From contig NZ_RAZT01000007.1 in assembly GCF_003626635.1 (NCBI RefSeq), forward strand, positions 186,001 through 250,000: DNA of 64,000 bases, read 5' to 3'. The notes beneath the pieces are model-generated. The model was not told where the DNA came from. It did no database searches and was given only the letters and a program-made list of their open reading frames with translations. Of this stretch, positions 15,593 to 24,240 are shown in pieces. This DNA is from Micromonospora musae. Lineage in GTDB: Bacteria; Actinomycetota; Actinomycetes; Mycobacteriales; Micromonosporaceae. Every line of letters starts with the position of its first letter. Within the stretch, counting starts at the first letter, position 1. Position numbers and translations under genes: made by a program.

Positions 15593-16084
15593 TCACTTCA
15601 GGATCAGCCGGTTCGTCTGCTCGAAGACGTCCAGGTCGGCGAGGGTCTCCAGGACCGAGGCGGAGAGCGGCGACGGGAACTGCTCCCGGTGGAAGAAGGC
15701 GGCGTCGGTGGTCTCGTCGGTCACCCGGGCGAGGCTGCCGTCCCACTCCTCGACCCGGAACGCGGTCGTGAAGATCTGGTACGTGTGGCCGTACATGTTG
15801 GTGTGCGTACGGTCCGGGCCGGTGTAGAGGGCGAACGCGCACACCCGCAGGGCCCGCAGTCCGGTCTCCTCGCGCACCTCGCGTACCGCGCAGTCGGCGA
15901 TCGACTCACCGAGCTCCATCGCGCCGGCCGGCATCGCCCACTGGCCGTTGTCCGACCGCCGGATCAGCAGGACGCGCCCGGCGTTGTCCCGCACCACGGC
16001 TCGGGCCCCGACGAACATCAGCGTCCGGTCTCCGGCGATGGCGCGTAGCTGCCCCACGTAGGAATCGGCCCAGGAGATGCTCAC
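15593..16084 (-). CDS. Nudix hydrolase
   Basis: A 163-residue Mg-dependent pyrophosphohydrolase that cleaves a nucleoside diphosphate linked to another group. The Nudix box GAMELGESIADCAVREVREE, continuing TGL (about residues 54-77), matches GX5EX7REUXEEXGU completely. GARAVVRDNAGRVLLIRRS forms the preceding strands. Domain length suggests an ADP-ribose or NADH pyrophosphatase-like or MutT-like enzyme; substrate is not predictable. GTG 16084. Divergent from the acyl-CoA ligase gene, convergent with the efflux pump. Confidence 0.85.
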   Translation of the reverse strand: MSISWADSYVGQLRAIAGDRTLMFVGARAVVRDNAGRVLLIRRSDNGQWAMPAGAMELGESIADCAVREVREETGLRALRVCAFALYTGPDRTHTNMYGHTYQIFTTAFRVEEWDGSLARVTDETTDAAFFHREQFPSPLSASVLETLADLDVFEQTNRLILK

Positions 16085-16167
16085 CCGGACAATCTACGAG
16101 TCGCGGCTCGGAGCGGACGGCTTTCCGGGGTTCCCAAGATGTGACCGACGACACTAATTTGTCAGCC

Positions 16168-17817
16168 ATGCGGAGCACGATGATGGACGCCCCTCTCCAG
16201 GTCTCCCGGATCCTCGACCACGGCGCCACCGTGCACGGCACGGCCGAGGTGGTCACCTGGACCGGCGCCGAGCCCAGCCGGATGACGTACGCGGAGGTCG
16301 GGCGGGCCGCCGCCCGTCTCGCCCACGGTCTGCGCGCCGAGTGCGGCGTGACCGGTGACGAGCGCGTCGCCACCTTCATGTGGAACAACAACGAGCATCT
16401 GGTCGCGTACTTCGCGGTGCCGAGCATGGGCGCCGTGCTGCACACGCTGAACCTCCGGCTCTTTCCGGACCAGGTCGCCTACATCGCCAACCACGCCGAG
16501 GACCGGGTGGTGCTGGTCGACACCACGTTGATCCCGCTGCTGGCCCGGGCGATCGGGGCGATGACCACCGTGCGCCACGTGGTGGTGGTCGGTGGCGGCG
16601 ATCCGGCTCCGCTCGTCGAGGCGGCCGGCGACCGGATCACGGTGCACCGCTGGGACGACCTGCTCGCGGGCCGCCCCGACACGTACGACTGGCCCGAGGC
16701 GAACGAGCGGGACGCGGCGGCGCTCTGCTACACCTCGGGGACGACGGGCAACCCGAAGGGCGTGGCGTACTCGCACCGCTCGATCTACCTGCACACCCTC
16801 CAGGTCTGCATGCCGGAGGGCTTCGGGCTCCGGCCGACCGATCGGGAGCTGGCCATCGTGCCGATGTTCCACGCGATGTCGTGGGGGCTGCCGTTCGCGG
16901 CGTTCCTCTCCGGCGCGTCGCTGATCATGCCGGACCGCTTCCTCCAGGCCGAGCCGATCGCCGCGATGATCGCCGCCGAGCGGCCCACCCTGGCGGGTGC
17001 GGTGCCGACCATCTGGACCGACCTGCTGGCCTATCTGGACACCCACGAGGTGGACATCTCCTCGTTGCAGGAGGTGATCGTCGGCGGCTCGGCCTGCCCG
17101 CCGGCGCTGATGCACGCCTTCGCCGAGCGGTACGACGTCCAGGTCGTCCATGCCTGGGGCATGACCGAGATGTCACCCCTGGGTTCGGTCTCCCGGCCGC
17201 CTCGCGGGGCGAGCGGCGAGGAGGCCTGGCGCTACCGCTACACGCAGGGGCGGATTCCGGCCGGGGTGCAGGCGCGCATCGTCGGGCCGGCCGGAAAGGA
17301 GCTGCCCGCCGACGGCACGTCCGTGGGTGAGCTGGAGGTCCGCGGGCCGTGGGTCACCGCGCGGTACGTCGGCGACGACGCCCCGGACGAGGAGAAGTTC
17401 CGCGACGGCTGGCTGCGTACCGGGGACGTGGGAACGCTCTCGTCGGACGGCTTCATCACCCTTACCGACCGGGCGAAGGACGTCATCAAGTCCGGCGGGG
17501 AGTGGATCTCGTCGGTCGAGTTGGAGAACGCCCTGATGGCGCACCCGACCGTGCTGGAGGCCTGCGTGGTCGGGGTGCCGGACGAGCGTTGGGACGAGCG
17601 TCCGCTCGCGACGGTGGTGCTCCGGGAGGGTGCCTCGGTCACCGCGGAGGAGTTGCGGGACTTCCTCGCCGCGTCGGTGGCCCGCTGGCAGTTGCCGGAG
17701 CGGTGGGCGTTCGTCGAGGCGGTGCCGAAGACGAGCGTCGGCAAGTTCGACAAGAAGGTCGTCCGTTCGCGGTACGCCGAGGGCGAACTCACCGTACGGG
17801 TGTTGAGCGCCCCGTAA
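16168..17817 (+). CDS. Fatty acyl-CoA ligase (AMP-binding enzyme)
   Basis: A 549-residue ANL-superfamily ligase that activates a carboxylic acid to acyl-AMP and then acyl-CoA. The P-loop-like motif is CYTSGTTGNPKGVAYSHR (about residue 190). HAWGMTEMSPLG is the adenine-binding motif, GWLRTGDVG the hinge region, and KTSVGKFDKK contains the C-terminal catalytic Lys. The N-terminus MRSTMMDAPLQVSRILDHG is the usual start of medium/long-chain ligases, so ATG 16168 is preferred over GTG 16141. Monocistronic with a strong terminator downstream. Chain-length preference is unknown. Confidence 0.9.
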   Translation: MRSTMMDAPLQVSRILDHGATVHGTAEVVTWTGAEPSRMTYAEVGRAAARLAHGLRAECGVTGDERVATFMWNNNEHLVAYFAVPSMGAVLHTLNLRLFPDQVAYIANHAEDRVVLVDTTLIPLLARAIGAMTTVRHVVVVGGGDPAPLVEAAGDRITVHRWDDLLAGRPDTYDWPEANERDAAALCYTSGTTGNPKGVAYSHRSIYLHTLQVCMPEGFGLRPTDRELAIVPMFHAMSWGLPFAAFLSGASLIMPDRFLQAEPIAAMIAAERPTLAGAVPTIWTDLLAYLDTHEVDISSLQEVIVGGSACPPALMHAFAERYDVQVVHAWGMTEMSPLGSVSRPPRGASGEEAWRYRYTQGRIPAGVQARIVGPAGKELPADGTSVGELEVRGPWVTARYVGDDAPDEEKFRDGWLRTGDVGTLSSDGFITLTDRAKDVIKSGGEWISSVELENALMAHPTVLEACVVGVPDERWDERPLATVVLREGASVTAEELRDFLAASVARWQLPERWAFVEAVPKTSVGKFDKKVVRSRYAEGELTVRVLSAP

Positions 17818-17866
17818 CGTTTCCGCACGGGCTGACGCCTGACTGAGGAGAGACTCTCCTCCCCAG

Positions 17867-17903
17867 GGGCGGCCCCGGCGTTCGCACCGCGCCGGGGCCG
17901 CCC
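17867..17903 (+). terminator. Strong GC hairpin terminator
   Basis: GGGCGGCCCCGGCG (17867-17880) and CGCCGGGGCCGCCC (17890-17903) are perfect 14-bp arms around a nine-base loop, 50 bp after the acyl-CoA ligase stop. Confidence 0.8.
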
Positions 17904-17991
17904 GTTCCACGCGGGGCGACCCGCAAATCCATTATTGCGAGAGTTGTTCGCCTCCGTCCCGATGACGGCGAAATCCGATCGTGCCGGGACG

Positions 17992-19005
17992 TCACTGCTC
18001 GCTGGTGCTGATCAGCACCTTTCCGACCACCGAGTTCTCCACCGCCTGATGCGCCGCGGCGGCCGCGCTGAGCGGGTGGTGGTGCAGCGGCAGCCCGGCC
18101 TCCTCGCCCACCCGGATCGCGCCCTGCACGACGGCGGCGCAGACGTCGCGGACCCCGTGCGCCTTGGCCGCCTTCGGCTCGGTGTAGACCAGCACGAACT
18201 GCCAGCGCGCGTTCGGCGTCATCGAGGGGCGGATCGGGAGGGTGACCTCGTCGCCGCCGTCGTTGGCGTACACGCAGACCGCGCCGCCGCTGCGCAGCAG
18301 CTGCACGTCGATCTCCGCGTTCGCCGCGGGAGCGACCTCGACGATCGTGTGCACCCCGTCGGGCGCGATCTTGCAGACCTCCGCCACCACGTCCTGCTCG
18401 CGATAGTTGATCACGTGGGTGGCACCGGCCGCCGCCGCGAGCTGCGCCTTCTCAGGGCTGCTCACCGTCGCGATGACGCAGGCGTCGGCCCAGCGCGCCA
18501 ACTGGATCGCCGCGTTGCCCACCGCGCCCGCGCCGCCCTGCACCAGCACCGTGTGGTCGCTGAGCGCGCCCGCGTGCAGCTTCTGCGGCATGTACTCGCC
18601 CACCGTCAGGCAGCGGTGCGCGGTGAGGAACGGAATGCCGAGGCAGGCGCCCAGGTCGAACGAGGCCGAGCCCAGGCTCACCGCCTGCCGGACCGGCACC
18701 ACGGTGTACTCGGCAGTGGTGCCCCACGGCCGCTGCCAGGCGGCCTCCCAGAGCCAGACCCGCTCGCCGATCAGCTGCTGGTCCACGCCCTCGCCGACCG
18801 CCTCGACCACCCCGGCGCCGTCCTGCCCGGGAATCTGCCACCCGCCCGGCACCGGCCCGTTCCGTCGCGCCTTCCAGTCGGTCGGGTTCACCCCGGAGAC
18901 GGCCACCCGCACCAGGACCTCACCGGGCCCCGGCTCCGGCACCGGCCGGTCGACCAGCTGAAGCACCGACGGATCGCCGGTGCGCTCGTACACGATCGCC
19001 TTCAT
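17992..19005 (-). CDS. NADPH:quinone reductase-like MDR oxidoreductase
   Basis: A 337-residue zinc-independent medium-chain reductase. The GroES-like N-terminal domain (VAVSGVNPTDWKAR, IPGQDGAGVVEAVG) is followed by a Rossmann fold with GGAGAVGNAAIQLARWA that would bind NADPH. No structural zinc Cys cluster is present, consistent with quinone oxidoreductases rather than alcohol dehydrogenases. Likely reduces quinones or activated alkenes in the cytoplasm. ATG 19005 with upstream GAGAGGACGGCG. The HAD gene lies 81 bp upstream on the same strand. Confidence 0.85.
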   Translation of the reverse strand: MKAIVYERTGDPSVLQLVDRPVPEPGPGEVLVRVAVSGVNPTDWKARRNGPVPGGWQIPGQDGAGVVEAVGEGVDQQLIGERVWLWEAAWQRPWGTTAEYTVVPVRQAVSLGSASFDLGACLGIPFLTAHRCLTVGEYMPQKLHAGALSDHTVLVQGGAGAVGNAAIQLARWADACVIATVSSPEKAQLAAAAGATHVINYREQDVVAEVCKIAPDGVHTIVEVAPAANAEIDVQLLRSGGAVCVYANDGGDEVTLPIRPSMTPNARWQFVLVYTEPKAAKAHGVRDVCAAVVQGAIRVGEEAGLPLHHHPLSAAAAAHQAVENSVVGKVLISTSEQ

Positions 19006-19086
19006 CGCCGTCCTCTCTCGTGCTTTGAACCGGTGCCCACCGCCCTCAAGCCGACCGTATGTGCTCGGCCCTGCCGGGGCGGCGGT

Positions 19087-19740
19087 TCACGGCAGGCGCT
19101 CCACCACCTCGGGAGTCAGCTCGTCGACCGAACCCAGCGTCACCGCGGCGAGCTGCGCCGCGTCCGGATCCAGCGGGTACGACCCGTGCGGTACCGCCAC
19201 CACCCGCATCCCGGCGGCGGCCGCCGACCGCACCCCGTTCGACGAGTCCTCCACGGCGGCGCAGCGCGTCGGGTCGACGCCCAGCCGCCGGGCCACGGCG
19301 AGGTACACGTCCGGCGCCGGCTTGCCGCGGGCGGTCTCCTCGGTGGAGAGCGTCGTGCGGAACGAGTCGGTCAGCCCCGTCACGGCCAGCGTCGCGGCGA
19401 TCAGCCGGGTCGGCGAGGAGCTCGCGAGCCCCAGCGGCCAGCGCGCGGCGATCCGGCGCACCACCTCGTCGGCGTCGTCGATCAGCGGTACGCGCTCCGC
19501 GTAGCGCCGGGTCATCTCGTCGACCACCTCCGTGGCCACCTGCTCGGCGGTACGAGTGACGCCGAGTTCGCCGCTCAAGTACTGGGCCCACTCGCCGGTG
19601 CTCATCCCCATCAGCCGGCGCTGGCTGTCCGGTTGCCAGATACCGCCGTGCGTCGCCACGTATGCCCGCCGGACCTCCTCCCAGACCGGCTCGGAGTCCA
19701 CGATCACGCCGTCCAGGTCGAAGATCACCGCATCCACCAC
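19087..19740 (-). CDS. HAD-superfamily phosphatase, subfamily IA
   Basis: A 217-residue phosphatase. VIFDLDGVIVDSEPVW carries the nucleophile and acid/base Asp pair near residues 7-9. LGLASSSPTRLIAA holds the motif II Ser. RGKPAPDVYLAVA contains the motif III Lys, and AVEDSSNGVRSAAAAG motif IV. It resembles sugar-phosphate phosphatases of the beta-PGM/DOG type and hydrolyses an unknown phosphate ester. GTG 19740 (or the adjacent GTG 19737) follows GGATGGGG. The long frame continuing upstream to 20661 is a shadow of the neighbouring gene. Confidence 0.85.
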   Translation of the reverse strand: MVDAVIFDLDGVIVDSEPVWEEVRRAYVATHGGIWQPDSQRRLMGMSTGEWAQYLSGELGVTRTAEQVATEVVDEMTRRYAERVPLIDDADEVVRRIAARWPLGLASSSPTRLIAATLAVTGLTDSFRTTLSTEETARGKPAPDVYLAVARRLGVDPTRCAAVEDSSNGVRSAAAAGMRVVAVPHGSYPLDPDAAQLAAVTLGSVDELTPEVVERLP

Positions 19741-19838
19741 GTCCCCATCCTGCCCGATCGCCCATCGCCGGCAAGCCGGGCGGGCCGGGCGTTCGCCCCA
19801 CCCGGTGAGGGTGCGCGGGTGGTGGGCGGGGCGCGCGG

Positions 19839-20702
19839 TCACTCCGGCAGCGGCGGTAGCCCGATCGGGTTGTCCGGCGGCAGGACCTTGTGGCAGGCGC
19901 GGGTGACGGGGTGCAGCACCTCGCAGAGCCGCTCGACCCGGTCCGCGCCGAGCGCCCGCCAGGGTCGGGCGGCCGCCGCGTCCGTCGCCTCCTCGACCGC
20001 CTGGAAACCGGCGTGGCCCCGCTCGGTCGGCTTCCCGTCCGACGTGAGCCAGCCGCGCTCGGTCAACCGCTCCCGGGCGCCCCGCCACTGCTCCTCGGTC
20101 CAGCCCCGCCCCAGCAGGTTCACCGCGGGCATGTCCACCGCGACCCGCCAGGCGAGCGTCTCCACCGGGTCGAGGCCGGCGGCGACGAGTGCGGCGACGT
20201 GCCCGTCGCCCCGGTGCTCGCGCAGAGTCGTGGCGGCCTGCCAGAGCCGGGCCAGCGGGTACTCGCCGGCGGGCAGGGCGGCGTTGGCGGCGCCGAGCAC
20301 CCGACCACCGGTCTCGGCCGCGCCGGCCGCCACCTCGAGCAGCTCCGCGGCCTCGGCCAGGTGCGTCTCGGGCAGCTCGTAGGTCAGCTCCGCGAGCGCC
20401 TGCACCGCGCCGGTGAGCCGGGCCCGCAACGCCTCCTGCGGGGTGGCGAGCCGCCACACGGCCGGCAGCGCCCGGCTCACCATCGACGGTGCGAAGGAGA
20501 AGAAGGCGGCGATCACCGGGGCGGCGTCGGTAGCGCCGAGCGGCGCGGCCCGGCCCGCGAAGTACCCCCGCCAGTACCCGCGCAGCCCGGCCGCCTCGTA
20601 CGCGGCTCGGCTGCGCGGGTGGAAGTACGTCACCGCGTGCACCGGTTCGTAGTACCGCCACAGAAGTCGAGCGGTCCGGCCGAGGTCGTCCAGCGCCGTC
20701 AC
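19839..20702 (-). CDS. SCO6745/SalK-like helical protein with winged-helix C-terminus
   Basis: A 287-residue mostly helical protein resembling the actinobacterial SCO6745 (SalK) family, which has no established biochemical role. It starts TALDDLGRTARLLWRYYEPV. The C-terminal region WTEEQWRGARERLTERGWLT, continuing into a TERGHAGF stretch, looks like a MarR-type winged helix with its beta-hairpin. That suggests nucleic-acid binding or descent from a regulator. GTG 20702 is chosen because GGAGG lies at the correct distance; GTG 20720 overlaps that site. Monocistronic by spacing. Confidence 0.7.
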   Translation of the reverse strand: MTALDDLGRTARLLWRYYEPVHAVTYFHPRSRAAYEAAGLRGYWRGYFAGRAAPLGATDAAPVIAAFFSFAPSMVSRALPAVWRLATPQEALRARLTGAVQALAELTYELPETHLAEAAELLEVAAGAAETGGRVLGAANAALPAGEYPLARLWQAATTLREHRGDGHVAALVAAGLDPVETLAWRVAVDMPAVNLLGRGWTEEQWRGARERLTERGWLTSDGKPTERGHAGFQAVEEATDAAAARPWRALGADRVERLCEVLHPVTRACHKVLPPDNPIGLPPLPE

Positions 20703-20862
20703 GTGCACGTGCACCTCCACGTCGCGTCCGAGGTCGACCCCGGGCCGAAACGACCCAGGGTGACCCGGAACCTACTGGAGGTGCGTAACGGGCCGGAAGC
20801 CCTCTGTGGTCAACTGCATCACCATCAGGTGACGGAGCGGGACGAACCGGTACGCCGGTCGA

Positions 20863-21507
20863 TCACTGGGCGGCGAGGACGTCCACCACGAAGCGCAGCG
20901 GGCCGGAGACCCCGTTGGCGGCGTCGTCGCCGTACGCCAGCTCGGAGGGGATGTCGAGCTGCACCCGGCTGCCCACCGTGACCCCGACGAGGCCCTGGTC
21001 CCAGCCCGGGATGACCTGGCCGACGCCGATCGGGAAGCTCGCCGGCTCGCCCCGGCTCCACGACGAGTCGAACTCCTTGCCGTCCTTGTAGAGCACGCCC
21101 ACGTAGTTCGTGGTGATCGTCTGGCCGGCCTTCACCGCCGGGCCGGTGCCCTTGATCAGCGGGGTGACGGTGAGCTTCGTCAGGTCGCCCTTGCCGGCGG
21201 TGACCTTGGGTGCGGTGTTCAAGGCCGGATCCGCGCCCTCGGGCAGCTGCGGCGCGGCGGGGGTGGCGGGGGCCTGCTCGCCGGCGGCGGTCGCGGACGG
21301 GGAGGCGTCGGCCTGCGGGGCAGCGTCGTCGTCGCCCCCCTGACCGACGATCACGAAGACGGTGACCAGCACCGCGACCACGGCGAGGGCGGCGAGGCCA
21401 CCGAGCCATGCCTGCCGGCGGCGCTTCGCCTCTGCCGCCTTCTGCGCGGCCAGCTGAGCGGCCAGTCGCCGCTCCGTTTTCGACCGGTTCTGGGTCCGCT
21501 CGCTCAC
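20863..21507 (-). CDS. Membrane-anchored FKBP-type peptidyl-prolyl isomerase
   Basis: A 214-residue extracytoplasmic folding catalyst. A Lys/Ala-rich cytosolic segment (residues 1-33) precedes one TM helix (about 34-54). A Ser/Ala/Pro linker follows, then an FKBP domain from about residue 125. That domain has VKAGQTITTNYVGVLYKDGK, FPIGVGQVIPGWDQGLVGV (FKBP pocket with VIPGWD) and SRVQLDIPSELAYG. Cis-trans isomerisation of proline bonds in exported proteins is expected. GTG 21507 with GGGAGTC upstream. Confidence 0.85.
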   Translation of the reverse strand: MSERTQNRSKTERRLAAQLAAQKAAEAKRRRQAWLGGLAALAVVAVLVTVFVIVGQGGDDDAAPQADASPSATAAGEQAPATPAAPQLPEGADPALNTAPKVTAGKGDLTKLTVTPLIKGTGPAVKAGQTITTNYVGVLYKDGKEFDSSWSRGEPASFPIGVGQVIPGWDQGLVGVTVGSRVQLDIPSELAYGDDAANGVSGPLRFVVDVLAAQ

Positions 21508-21785
21508 TCGTCGACTCCCTGGGAAGAGGTGGGTGGCCGGCACCGGTGCCGGGAGACAGCCGACGCACACGGTACCCGCCCGGAGGCCTCCGGTGCCCGC
21601 CCTGGCGCTGCGGATCCGCCCCGGCGGCCGCCACCGACGGGACCGGTGGCCGTCGCGGCCGCCGCCACCCACGGACCGGGGTTCGTCGTGGCCGGTACCG
21701 GCCGGACAGTCGCGGCACCTCGCCGTCGGCGTCGAGGCGGTCCGAACGGCCGGCCCGGCGGCCGGGCCGCCGGTAGATTCCGACC
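21508..21785. other. Divergent intergenic region
   Basis: Between the FKBP and PPOX genes. A perfect 16-bp palindrome CCGGCACCGGTGCCGG (21537-21552) sits 30 bp upstream of the FKBP start. The rest is GC-rich without a clear gene or consensus promoter. Confidence 0.4.
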
Positions 21786-22184
21786 ATGGCGATCCTGACC
21801 GACGACGACCTGGCCCTGCTGGCCGAGCCGCAGCTCGCGCACGTGGCCACGATCGAGGAGGACGGGAGCCCGCACGTCACGCCCGTCTGGATCGACACCG
21901 ACGGTGAGCACATCCTGTTCAACACGATCAGAGGGCGGACCAAGTACGAGAACCTGCGACGAAACCCGCAGGTGGCGATCTCGGTGGCGGACCGGGCGAA
22001 CGACTTCCGCACCCTCTGGATCAAGGGCCGGGCCGAGCTGGTCACGGAGGGCGCCGACGAGCACCTCGACCGGCTGGCGAGGAAGTACCTCGGCCAGGAG
22101 AGCTACCCGTTCCGGCAGCCCGGCGAGCAGCGGGTGATCATCCGGGTGACGCCGATGCGGAGGCTGGGCCGCACAGCGCTCTGA
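21786..22184 (+). CDS. PPOX-class F420-dependent oxidoreductase (Rv1155-like)
   Basis: A 132-residue split-beta-barrel protein of the flavin/deazaflavin oxidoreductase group. LAHVATIEEDGSPHVTPVWI is the first conserved hairpin. GRTKYENLRRNPQVAISVAD forms the cofactor phosphate-binding region, and WIKGRAELV a further strand. Small actinobacterial members of this size often bind F420 rather than FMN. It acts as a homodimer in the cytoplasm; substrate unknown. ATG 21786; ends 10 bp before the convergent ku stop. Confidence 0.8.
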   Translation: MAILTDDDLALLAEPQLAHVATIEEDGSPHVTPVWIDTDGEHILFNTIRGRTKYENLRRNPQVAISVADRANDFRTLWIKGRAELVTEGADEHLDRLARKYLGQESYPFRQPGEQRVIIRVTPMRRLGRTAL

Positions 22185-22194
22185 GTCGGGCCGC

Positions 22195-23214
22195 TCAGGC
22201 GGTCTTGCGGCTGGTCTTCTTGGCCGCCGCCTTCTTCGGGGCGGCCTTCTTCTCAGCCGCCGCGGTCTTCTTCGGCGCGGCCTTCTTGGCCGCCGTCTTC
22301 TTGGGCGCGGCCTTCTTCTCCGCGGTCTTCTTCGCCGCCGCACCGGCGGTCTTCTTCTCGGCCGCCTTCTTCTGCGCCGAGCGGGCCGACGAGATCGGGG
22401 TCGGCGCTCCGGCGCCCCGGCCACCCGCCGGCTCACCACGCGCCGAGCGGGCCCGCTCCACGGAGGCCTTCAGCGCGGCCATCAGGTCCACCGCGGCGGC
22501 GGGGGCCTCCTCGACCTCCTCCGGCTGGACCACCTCCCGGCCCTCGATCTTCGCGTCGATGACCTCCTGCAACGCCGCCCGGTAGTCGTCGGTGAAGACG
22601 TCCGGCTCGAACTCGCCGGTCATCGAGTCGATGAGCGAGCTGGCCATCGCCAACTCCGGGGGACGGACCTTGAGGTCCTCGTCCAGGAAACCGAAGTCGG
22701 GCCGGCGCACCTCGTCCGGCCAGAGCATGGTGTTGAGCAGCAGCACCCCCTCGCGTACGCGCAGGGTGGCGAGCTGCTCCCGCTGACGCAGGGCGACCTT
22801 CACGATGGCCACCCGCTCCGAGTCGAGCAGCGCGTCGCGCAGCAGCACGTACGGCTTGGTGGCCGCGCCGTCCGGTTCGAGGAAGTACGCCTTGTTGTAG
22901 AGGATCGGGTCCACCTGCTCGGCCGGCACGAACTCCAGCACGTCGATCGCGCGGGACGTGGTCAGCGGCAGATCGGCGAAGTCCTCGTCGGTGAGGATGA
23001 CCATCTCGCCGCCGCCGATGTCGTAGCCCTTGGCGATGTCGTCGTAGGTGACCTCCTCCCCGTCGATCGAGCAGGTGCGCTTGTACTTGATCCGTCCGCC
23101 GTCCTCCCGGTGCACCTGGTGGAAGCGGATGTCCTTCTCCTCGGTGGCGGAGTAGAGCCGCACCGCGATCGAGACCAGCCCGAACGAGACGGCTCCTTTC
23201 CAGATGGCCCTCAT
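22195..23214 (-). CDS. ku: Ku, DNA end-binding protein of bacterial NHEJ
   Basis: A 339-residue homodimeric Ku that threads onto DNA double-strand ends and recruits LigD. The N-terminus MRAIWKGAVSFGLVSIAVRL is the classic bacterial Ku start. IKYKRTCSIDGEEV and EFVPAEQVDPILYNKAYFLEP are core-barrel signatures. The last 75 or so residues are a Lys/Ala-rich tail with repeats of AAKKTAEKK/APKKTAAKK type, longer than the core needs and resembling histone H1 tails; such extensions add DNA binding. ATG 23214 with GGAGAGGAG. Divergent from the ligase gene over an 84-bp shared promoter region. Confidence 0.93.
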   Translation of the reverse strand: MRAIWKGAVSFGLVSIAVRLYSATEEKDIRFHQVHREDGGRIKYKRTCSIDGEEVTYDDIAKGYDIGGGEMVILTDEDFADLPLTTSRAIDVLEFVPAEQVDPILYNKAYFLEPDGAATKPYVLLRDALLDSERVAIVKVALRQREQLATLRVREGVLLLNTMLWPDEVRRPDFGFLDEDLKVRPPELAMASSLIDSMTGEFEPDVFTDDYRAALQEVIDAKIEGREVVQPEEVEEAPAAAVDLMAALKASVERARSARGEPAGGRGAGAPTPISSARSAQKKAAEKKTAGAAAKKTAEKKAAPKKTAAKKAAPKKTAAAEKKAAPKKAAAKKTSRKTA

Positions 23215-23298
23215 GTCGGCTCCTCTCCCCGGTAGAGCCCAGGATCGCAAAGGATCGAAGCGGGCGCGAGGACTTCGGCCGCGAACTACAGTCAGGAG

Positions 23299-24240
23299 GT
23301 GCCCGGCGCGCCTCTGAAGCCGATGCTCGCGATGACCGGGCAGCTCCCGGTGGGTGCCGGTTGGGCGTACGAGTTCAAGTGGGACGGGGTGCGCGCGCTC
23401 GCCGACATCTCCGGCGGCCGGCAGCACCTCTACGCGCGTTCCGGTGTGGAGATCACCGCGGCGTATCCGGAGCTGGCCACGCTCCGCGACCAGGTGGACG
23501 ACGCGCTGCTCGACGGCGAGGTGGTGCTGCTCGGCGAGACCGGACAGCCCTCGTTCACCGCGCTCGCCGAGCGGATGCACGTCCGGGACCGGAACAAGGC
23601 CGCTCGGCTGGCGGCGGTCATGCCGGTGACGTACATGATCTTCGACCTGCTCCGGCACGACGGCGAGGACCTGACGGGCCGGCCGTACGAACGCCGCCGG
23701 GAGGCCCTGGACGGCCTCGGCCTGGGCGGCGCCCGCTGGGCCGTACCGCCGGTCTTCTCCGATGGCCCCGCCACCTACGAGGCGGCCGGTGAGCACGGCC
23801 TGGAGGGGGTGATGGCCAAGCGGCTCGGCGCGACCTACCGGGCCGGGGTCCGCTCACCGGACTGGGTGAAGGTCAAGCTCGAGGTGACCGGGGACTTCGT
23901 GGTCGGCGGTTGGCGGCCGGGGGCGCGGAAGATCGGCGGTCTGCTCGTCGGGGTCCCGCGCCCGGACGGCCGGCTCACCTATCGGGGTCGGGTCGGCGGC
24001 GGGATCGGCGCCGCCCTGGAACGGCAGCTCCTCGCCGAGCTGGAGCCGCTGCGCACCGCCGAGGGCTCGTTCGCCGGGGATGTGCCCCGCGAGGATGCGC
24101 GAGGCGCGATCTGGGTAACACCCCGGGTCGTGGTGGAGGTCAAGTACGGCCAGCGCACCCCGGACGGGCGGCTGCGCTTCCCGCGGGTGCTCCGGCTCCG
24201 GCCGGACAAGCCGGCCGAGGAGGTGGACGATGTCGGCTGA
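23299..24240 (+). CDS. ligD: NHEJ ATP-dependent DNA ligase (LigD ligase module)
   Basis: A 313-residue stand-alone ATP-dependent DNA ligase. Motif I EFKWDG places the adenylated Lys at residue 27. DGEVVLL is motif III, LEGVMAKRL motif IV and WVKVKLE motif V. An OB-fold domain fills the C-terminal third (GDFVVGGWRPGARKIGGLLV). It seals double-strand breaks with Ku. In mycobacterial LigD the ligase is fused to polymerase and phosphoesterase modules; here it is separate. GTG start. Its last 11 bases overlap the polymerase gene, so the two are co-translated. Confidence 0.92.
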   Translation: MPGAPLKPMLAMTGQLPVGAGWAYEFKWDGVRALADISGGRQHLYARSGVEITAAYPELATLRDQVDDALLDGEVVLLGETGQPSFTALAERMHVRDRNKAARLAAVMPVTYMIFDLLRHDGEDLTGRPYERRREALDGLGLGGARWAVPPVFSDGPATYEAAGEHGLEGVMAKRLGATYRAGVRSPDWVKVKLEVTGDFVVGGWRPGARKIGGLLVGVPRPDGRLTYRGRVGGGIGAALERQLLAELEPLRTAEGSFAGDVPREDARGAIWVTPRVVVEVKYGQRTPDGRLRFPRVLRLRPDKPAEEVDDVG